Positions 36,740 through 42,945 of a DNA stretch of 42,945 nucleotides are shown here, piece after piece. This stretch comes from an uncultured Candidatus Marinamargulisbacteria bacterium. Lineage in GTDB: Bacteria > Margulisbacteria > Marinamargulisbacteria > UBA817 > CACECR01. The notes under the pieces are model-generated. The model searched no databases. It saw only the letters and a list, made by a program, of their open reading frames with translations, and was not told the origin of the DNA. A program made the translations under genes and the position numbers. Positions within the stretch are counted from its first letter, which is position 1, and each line of letters begins with the position of its first letter. The DNA is taken from the NCBI GenBank assembly GCA_902558105.1, contig CACECR010000006.1, positions 1-42,945 of the forward strand, written 5' to 3'.

Positions 36740-37861
36740 TTAATAATAAATTGCATTTTGAAATGTCACAACTAGCTTGTCGCCACTTGCATCCACAATA
36801 TCTAAATAATTGAGTTCCAATTTTGAAGTTGCTACATCATTAATTTCTACTGAAATTCCTGCCGTATAGACGCGACGCTTTCCTAAGATAAAGTAAGGTG
36901 TCGTTGCTTCAAATCGTGCATACACCTTTTGATGCTCATTTAAAAATGGATAATAAAAATGACGACCCACTTGTAAAAAGCCACCTTTAAATGCATCTTG
37001 CTCTACGCTATTTGGAAGTTCATGTTTAATATACATCGCCTCGGCAAGCACTTCGTAATCACTGTAATAGGGCATAAATTCCAAAAAACTACTCACTATA
37101 TATTGTGAAAAGCGATTATTAATAAAATTTTGATAAATACCAGCTCCAACATTTAAACCCTCTATACCTAGATTTTTTTGCGTAACCTTAAAATGAGGAG
37201 ATACATTCGTTGGATTTGGAATTACTTGATACCCATTTAAAATATTGGGATTCTGTGTTGCCGTCACACCCTCTTCCTTGAGTGCATTGAAATTAAGATT
37301 ATAAAATGCATTTAGAACTACCATCGACTGCAATCGATGACTACTCCCCACCCCCATATTTACTACGGTATTATCTAACCCAATAATGGATCCATCCACT
37401 CGTAAATCGACACCGGCATAATCGATCGGAATAATTAAATTATCGGCAACCAATGGACGGGTGATCGATGGCTCAAAGTAAGAGCCTCTTTCATACGCCT
37501 TATTCCACTGGCTAATATTGGTATGAAATCGTCCGATCTTAAATTGAAACTTTGAACTCAGATTATAAATGATGAAAAGTCTCTCGATATCGAAACGCTC
37601 ATCTACAACCGCTTGGTTAAATCCTCCAATCGGATTTTGCCGATAAACCATTTCCGTAAGAAGCATCATATCTTCTTGAGCTTGCGCCCTATAAAAAAGT
37701 TTATATTCACCAACACTGACACTATTAGCTCCATCATCATTTCGTGCATTAAAGTCGGTTTGAATATTGGTTTTAATAATGGCATTTAACGGTATTGTAA
37801 TGCAAAAAAATGCCAATATTAACCATAAGGCTTTGCTTTTCAAGGTCTTTTCCCCAATCAT
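36740..37861 (-). CDS. Porin-like outer-membrane beta-barrel protein
   Basis: Signal-like N-terminus, alternating beta-strand pattern (FQFKIGRFHTNISQW), C-terminal aromatic (AIYY). Confidence 0.6.
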   Translation of the reverse strand: MIGEKTLKSKALWLILAFFCITIPLNAIIKTNIQTDFNARNDDGANSVSVGEYKLFYRAQAQEDMMLLTEMVYRQNPIGGFNQAVVDERFDIERLFIIYNLSSKFQFKIGRFHTNISQWNKAYERGSYFEPSITRPLVADNLIIPIDYAGVDLRVDGSIIGLDNTVVNMGVGSSHRLQSMVVLNAFYNLNFNALKEEGVTATQNPNILNGYQVIPNPTNVSPHFKVTQKNLGIEGLNVGAGIYQNFINNRFSQYIVSSFLEFMPYYSDYEVLAEAMYIKHELPNSVEQDAFKGGFLQVGRHFYYPFLNEHQKVYARFEATTPYFILGKRRVYTAGISVEINDVATSKLELNYLDIVDASGDKLVVTFQNAIYY

Positions 37862-38019
37862 TAGTTCTTAAGTCGATTCGTCGGCTTTCTATTATTAAGT
37901 CTACAAAACCGTTTTTTAAAAAAGCAACTAATTAATAACTTAAGTGATGCTCAAGCAACAAATATTATGGAGCAGATCCCCTCATTTATGATACACTGAG
38001 GTAGTAAACTAAAATTATT

Positions 38020-39813
38020 ATGCAAAAACATATACGAAACTTCTGTATTATTGCACATATCGACCATGGAAAGTCGACCTTAGCCGATCGTCTTCTAGAA
38101 GTTACCAATACGGTTAGCGAGCGTGAAATGAAAGCTCAGCTTCTTGATTCGATGGATATTGAACGTGAACGTGGAATCACCATCAAAATGCAGTCTGTTC
38201 GAATGAGTTATACCCAAGATGATACGGAGTATATTTTAAATTTAATCGATACTCCGGGTCACGTCGACTTTAGTTACGAAGTATCCCGATCATTAGCAGC
38301 TTGTGAAGGGGCTCTACTGTTAGTGGATGCGGCTCAAGGAATTGAAGCTCAGACGATGGCCAATTTTTATCTCGCACTAGAACATGATCTGGAAATTATC
38401 CCTGTCATTAATAAGATTGATTTGCCGGCTGCGAATGTTGAAGGTGCATTGGAAGAAATTAATAGAGTCTTTGGTATTCCACCAGAAGATTGCCTAACCT
38501 GTAGTGCCAAAACTGGCTTAGGGGTACCAAAAATCTTAGAAAAAATCGTCTCGGCGATTCCTTGTCCACAAGATCAACCCACGTCGAAACTTAGAGCATT
38601 AATTTATGATGCTCATTACGACGCGTATCGAGGTGTCATCAGTTATATTCGTGTGATGAGTGGGTCTATTAAAAAAGGACAAAAACTCACCATGATGTCG
38701 ACCGGCCAAACATATGATGTTCTTGATATCGGCTTTTTCAAACCTAAAATGACGAGCTGTGATCAGATCCAAGAAGGAGAAGTAGGGTACATGATCTCCA
38801 ACATCAAAAAAGTAGATGATGCTCGTATCGGAGATACACTTACAGACCTCAAACAACCTGCTACAGATGCGTTGTCGGGCTATGCCGAAGCAAAACCCAT
38901 GGTTTTTTGTGGACTCTATCCGGTAGATACTCAAGATTACGAAAACTTAAAAGATGCACTTGATAAACTTAAATTAAATGATGCGGCACTTCAATATGAC
39001 CCTGAAAGTTCTCAGGCTTTAGGATTAGGCTATCGATGTGGATTCTTAGGCCTTCTACATATGGATATCATCCAAGAAAGAATTGAACGTGAATTTAATA
39101 TCGATATTGTCGTTACAGCCCCCAATGTGACGTATCATTTTACCTTAACTAATGGCGAAAAAATTCAATTAGATAATCCCAGTCAGTTTCCTGATCGCCA
39201 AAAAATAGAGATTATGGAAGAGCCGTATATGGGGCTCTCGATTTTCACGCCAACACAATATGTAGGACCTGTCATGGAACTTATGCAAGAACATCGTGCC
39301 ATCTATTTAAAAGCCGAATATATGGACGCCGATCGTCAAAGCTTTACGTTCCATATTCCACTCAACGAAATGATGACCAACTTTTTTGATAAGTTAAAAT
39401 CACGTACCCAAGGATATGCTAGTATGGATTATTGGTTTGAAGATTACCGTTCGTCCAAGTTAACTAAGGTGGATATGCTTATTAACGGAGACCCTGTAGA
39501 TGCGTTGTCCTTTATTTGTCATGAAAGCAAATCCGCATTTATTGCGCGAAAGATGGCTGAAAAATTAAAAGAGCTGATCCCACGACAACTCTATGAAGTA
39601 TCTATTCAAGGGGCTATTGGTGGCAAGATAATTTGCCGTGAAACCATACGTGCGATGCGCAAAAATGTTACCGCAAAATGTTATGGGGGTGATATTTCTC
39701 GTAAACGTAAACTCCTTGAAAAACAAAAAGCTGGTAAAAAGAAAATGAAGGCACTTGGTAGTGTTAACGTTCCAAAAGAAGCTTTTCTATCGGTTCTTAA
39801 ACTTGACTCTTAA
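38020..39813 (+). CDS. lepA: Elongation factor 4
   Basis: NFCIIAHIDHGKSTLADRLLE, DTPGHVDF, NKIDLPAA; C-terminal GGDISRKRKLLEKQKAGKKKMKALGSVNVPKEAFLSVLK. Confidence 0.99.
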   Translation: MQKHIRNFCIIAHIDHGKSTLADRLLEVTNTVSEREMKAQLLDSMDIERERGITIKMQSVRMSYTQDDTEYILNLIDTPGHVDFSYEVSRSLAACEGALLLVDAAQGIEAQTMANFYLALEHDLEIIPVINKIDLPAANVEGALEEINRVFGIPPEDCLTCSAKTGLGVPKILEKIVSAIPCPQDQPTSKLRALIYDAHYDAYRGVISYIRVMSGSIKKGQKLTMMSTGQTYDVLDIGFFKPKMTSCDQIQEGEVGYMISNIKKVDDARIGDTLTDLKQPATDALSGYAEAKPMVFCGLYPVDTQDYENLKDALDKLKLNDAALQYDPESSQALGLGYRCGFLGLLHMDIIQERIEREFNIDIVVTAPNVTYHFTLTNGEKIQLDNPSQFPDRQKIEIMEEPYMGLSIFTPTQYVGPVMELMQEHRAIYLKAEYMDADRQSFTFHIPLNEMMTNFFDKLKSRTQGYASMDYWFEDYRSSKLTKVDMLINGDPVDALSFICHESKSAFIARKMAEKLKELIPRQLYEVSIQGAIGGKIICRETIRAMRKNVTAKCYGGDISRKRKLLEKQKAGKKKMKALGSVNVPKEAFLSVLKLDS

Positions 39814-40625
39814 TGGCTCTTCTTAGTGTTAATGGGGAACTTAAAGACTCCAAAGATTTAGACTTTCCAATCCATGATGCCGCCTATTTATATGGGTCCG
39901 GTTGTTTTGAGACCATCCTCATTCATCATCGGCAGATACATTTATTAACAGAGCATGTCTCAAGACTTCAAGACGCCGCCTCTTTTTTACAGATTCCCTA
40001 TACTCTCAATTTAGAGTCAATTAACTCATCTATTCACGCGCTACTTAGCCACCATCCTCTCCCTCATGCGATTGCTAATCTTTATCTTTCAGCTGGAGAT
40101 CGAACCGACACTTTTTCGACTTTTACAAGCCCGCAACTCATCATTACACTTCGTCCGTTTGAACCTAAAATCAATGAGGTCGAGTGTACTCTACAAACCG
40201 AACTCACTCCACGTAATCATTATTCGGCCTTCAAGTTAATGTCTTATCTTCCGTCTATACTTGAACAAAAACGAGCAGAGACATACACACCCATCTTATT
40301 GAGCTCCGATCAATTGGTTTTAGAAACGCCAACAGCGTCTATTTTAGCGATAAAAGATCATTGTATATTTACAGTTGATCATCCACATATTTTACCCAGT
40401 GTCACTCTACCATTTTGTATTGATTTGCTATCAAAAGAGGGGCTTTCTTATTGTAACGCTCCTTTAGATGTATCCGAATTACACTATATGAATGAGATTT
40501 GTCTTATTAATGCCACAGGTCCCATTAGGGTAAGTTCCATTCATGAAATTCCACATTTAAAAAGTGACAAAATTATCTCTAAATTAATTAAAAAATGGAC
40601 TCACTATCTTTACGAAAGAGCATAA
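39813..40625 (+). CDS. pabC: Class IV aminotransferase, probable aminodeoxychorismate lyase
   Basis: HDAAYLYGSGCFETI and overall BCAT/PabC fold pattern; stop/start overlap with lepA (TAATG). Confidence 0.75.
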   Translation: MALLSVNGELKDSKDLDFPIHDAAYLYGSGCFETILIHHRQIHLLTEHVSRLQDAASFLQIPYTLNLESINSSIHALLSHHPLPHAIANLYLSAGDRTDTFSTFTSPQLIITLRPFEPKINEVECTLQTELTPRNHYSAFKLMSYLPSILEQKRAETYTPILLSSDQLVLETPTASILAIKDHCIFTVDHPHILPSVTLPFCIDLLSKEGLSYCNAPLDVSELHYMNEICLINATGPIRVSSIHEIPHLKSDKIISKLIKKWTHYLYERA

Positions 40626-40697
40626 ATTAGATACTATGCAATTTAAAGGCCCTAGTTTCCGATAAACATATTAGGAAAATTCAAAAGGGTTACACTC

Positions 40698-41303
40698 ATG
40701 GTTAAACAACTAAAAACTTTTATACGCTATTTATTAGTAGGCCCTACTCCCTTAATGATGGGTCCTAAAACTCCAACTACCTCACTTAAAAAAAATTATC
40801 AGTCGTTATTTAGTCTTACGGCTCATGAATCGTTTATTACGTGTCTAGCCTTTAACTCCACATTTTCATATATTGCCTCGTCTGCTTCTGATGGGAGCGT
40901 TTATTTATGGAACCTGAACTCACAAGACAAACATCATTCCTTTACAGAGCCTCAATCATTAGTAACAAGCATTGCCTTTTCCCCCGACAACACACAGTTA
41001 GTGGCCATCACAAAAGATGGACATGGGTACATCTGGGACCTGCAATCATTAGAGTGTCGCTCTGAATTTTATATACCTAAACATTCCTTATGTTCGGTTG
41101 TTTTTTCTAAAGATGGTAGCAAATTAGGTTTAGATACCAGTAACCATACAATTTTAATTTGGGATATTAAAAGTGCTAAAGTGATTGAAACTCAGCAGCA
41201 ATGCATCTCACAGTCTAAGAAATTAGTCTATAGTCGAGACTATCAATACAAAATATCGTGTTCTGATAACCATACGATAGACGTTTATAAATCGATTAAT
41301 TAA
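40698..41303 (+). CDS. Small WD40-repeat protein (201 aa)
   Basis: ASSASDGSVYLWNL, SIAFSPDNTQLVAITKDGHGYIWDL, VVFSKDGSKLGLDTSNHTILIWDI. Confidence 0.85.
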   Translation: MVKQLKTFIRYLLVGPTPLMMGPKTPTTSLKKNYQSLFSLTAHESFITCLAFNSTFSYIASSASDGSVYLWNLNSQDKHHSFTEPQSLVTSIAFSPDNTQLVAITKDGHGYIWDLQSLECRSEFYIPKHSLCSVVFSKDGSKLGLDTSNHTILIWDIKSAKVIETQQQCISQSKKLVYSRDYQYKISCSDNHTIDVYKSIN

Positions 41304-41923
41304 TCCCACTTCGCAATTTTAGTCAGTCCGCCTTTAATCATTTGGCCTTTCTTTACTAAAACTGTGGCTGTTTCTGGAATATAAACATCGGTACGAGACC
41401 CAAAACGGATCAGTCCGAAACGCTCTCCGGTTTTCACAGATTGCTTAGAGCTTAAATGACAAAATATTCGGCGTGCAATAGCTCCAGTAATTTGAACCAC
41501 TTTCATAGGCCCTTTGTCGGTTTCAAAAAATGTTTCTTGTCGTTCATTTTCTTTATCAATTTGCCCTTTATAAGCTGCTAAATATAACCCAGGAGTATGT
41601 AATGTCTCTGTTACGACTCCTTCATAAGGAATACGATTCACATGGCAGTTAAATACCGATAAGAATGTCACAATTCTATGGCACATTACCCCGTTTACTT
41701 CATGTTTATCAATTGCTGTAATGAGTCCATCCGCCGATGAATATACAGTGTTTTTATCATAATTGATATCTCGTAACGGATCCCTAAAAAACGATATAAC
41801 AAATACCCACAACAACACCATCACTGATATAATGTAAATGTTGGCTGAAAACATCGACATAATGGTCGCGATTGTTGTGTAAGACATAATAGAATAGCCC
41901 TCTGGGGCAAATGGAAATCTCAT
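41300..41923 (-). CDS. psd: Phosphatidylserine decarboxylase proenzyme (short form)
   Basis: GLIRFGSRTDVYIP (GS cleavage motif), FLSVFNCHVNRIPYEG. Confidence 0.93.
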   Translation of the reverse strand: MRFPFAPEGYSIMSYTTIATIMSMFSANIYIISVMVLLWVFVISFFRDPLRDINYDKNTVYSSADGLITAIDKHEVNGVMCHRIVTFLSVFNCHVNRIPYEGVVTETLHTPGLYLAAYKGQIDKENERQETFFETDKGPMKVVQITGAIARRIFCHLSSKQSVKTGERFGLIRFGSRTDVYIPETATVLVKKGQMIKGGLTKIAKWD

Positions 41924-42129
41924 ACCAATACTATAAAATATAACAGTTGAGCGATCAAGCTCTTAGACTTCAACCAGCCATTGACTATGTTTTAAATGAT
42001 TATATAGCGATTTGCACATCGATTAATTTTTTACTATCTAATCATATGCCGTATTATTTAAATTCTTATAGTTAGAAACTCGATATACCATATCGTCAAA
42101 CACTTAGTACTTATGGTATCCTAAATCAC

Positions 42130-42945
42130 ATGAATTCAAAAACAAGATTTCAAGCAGCGGCTAGATGTCAACAAACTGATAGACCGCCTATCTGGTTAAT
42201 GCGTCAAGCCGGACGATATATGGATGCCTATCAAGCTGTTCGTGCTAAGCACAGCTTTTTAGAAATGATCCATACCCCAGTACTTGCTACTGAAGTTACC
42301 ATGCAACCAATCGACGCGTTTGACATGGATGCCGCTATCTTATTTTCGGATATTTTAGTCACAGCTGAAGCGATGGGACTTCCACTAAACTTTATTGATG
42401 GCATAGGTCCATTATTTACACCGGCAATCTCTAAATTAGAGGACTTAACATCCTTAGATACAAGTTCAGCCACTAGTAAGTTACAATATGTCATCGATGC
42501 CATTAGCTTATGTAGAGCTGAATGTAATAAACGCGACAAAGCACTCCTTGGATTTGCAGGAGCGCCTTTTACGGTAGCATGTTATATGTTTAGACAAAAA
42601 GGACAAAACTCAACCGACGATATTTTACGCACAATACAAAACGACCTAGGCTTATTTCATGCGGTAATGGAGCCCTTAACTCACGTCACGATAGACTATC
42701 TTAATGCACAAAGACGATCGGGTGTAGATGCTGTGCAGATTTTTGAATCCTGGGCCAGTATCCTATCACCAACCGATTATGAAAAACTGGCCTACCCCTA
42801 CCTAAAAAAAGTAGTAGAAGGGTTAGACCCAACATCAGACGTCCCACTTTCTTTATTCTGCCGTGATACCGCTGGATATTTAGATTATTTTCTAGACCTA
42901 AACCCAAATATTCTTAGTGTTGATTGGACGGCGGACATGACACAG
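42130..42945 (+). CDS. hemE: Uroporphyrinogen decarboxylase, truncated by window end
   Basis: ATGAATTCAAAAACAAGATTT...: MNSKTRFQAAARCQQTDRPPIWLMRQAGRYM and DAAILFSDILVTAEAMG; absent from the ORF track because no stop lies in the window. Confidence 0.97.
   Translation, partial: MNSKTRFQAAARCQQTDRPPIWLMRQAGRYMDAYQAVRAKHSFLEMIHTPVLATEVTMQPIDAFDMDAAILFSDILVTAEAMGLPLNFIDGIGPLFTPAISKLEDLTSLDTSSATSKLQYVIDAISLCRAECNKRDKALLGFAGAPFTVACYMFRQKGQNSTDDILRTIQNDLGLFHAVMEPLTHVTIDYLNAQRRSGVDAVQIFESWASILSPTDYEKLAYPYLKKVVEGLDPTSDVPLSLFCRDTAGYLDYFLDLNPNILSVDWTADMTQ

Noticed and set aside
1-42945. CRISPR arrays, rRNA and tRNA genes
   Set aside because: No regularly spaced direct repeats and no cloverleaf or rRNA signatures noticed by eye; a tRNAscan/Infernal run would be needed to exclude them fully.

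Overview
This is a low-GC bacterial chromosomal window, mostly housekeeping genes, with a roughly 11.7-kb accessory block at about 22.1-33.9 kb. No tRNA, rRNA, CRISPR or transposase was recognised. Gene content from left to right: (i) minus-strand metK-pncC-recA-(5' end of rny), a Gfo/Idh/MocA oxidoreductase, and a plus-strand Lrp/AsnC regulator; (ii) a SigB/SigF-like sigma factor with a tandem hot-dog (FabZ-like) protein and a DUF423 protein; (iii) a compact, overlapping mur operon (murE-murF-mraY-murD-ftsW-murG); (iv) a minus-strand chorismate-hub operon (pabB-like, chorismate mutase, trpG, trpE, menG, menF, menD); (v) three very large orphan proteins (623, 1447 and 1492 aa) with coiled-coil, SP/TP-rich repeat and tandem PDZ-like regions, plus a 63-aa small protein; (vi) a hybrid histidine kinase, a small PBP-like protein and a porin-like protein; (vii) lepA, pabC, a small WD40 protein, psd and the 5' part of hemE. 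The strongest unexplained signal is a pair of unlinked, opposite-strand intergenic loci. They share an exact 19-nt motif (CATCACAAGCCCCCCTAAA) in the same architecture: short 5' hairpin with different stem sequence, 13-14 nt spacer, C6 motif, then a rho-independent terminator. This looks like a previously undescribed C-rich small RNA family. Other notable points are the orphan giant-gene cluster with exact 30-bp in-frame repeats, a C8 tract in a coding region, and a 74% GC, inverted-repeat-rich patch inside menD. All product calls come from reading motifs by eye; no database search was run.
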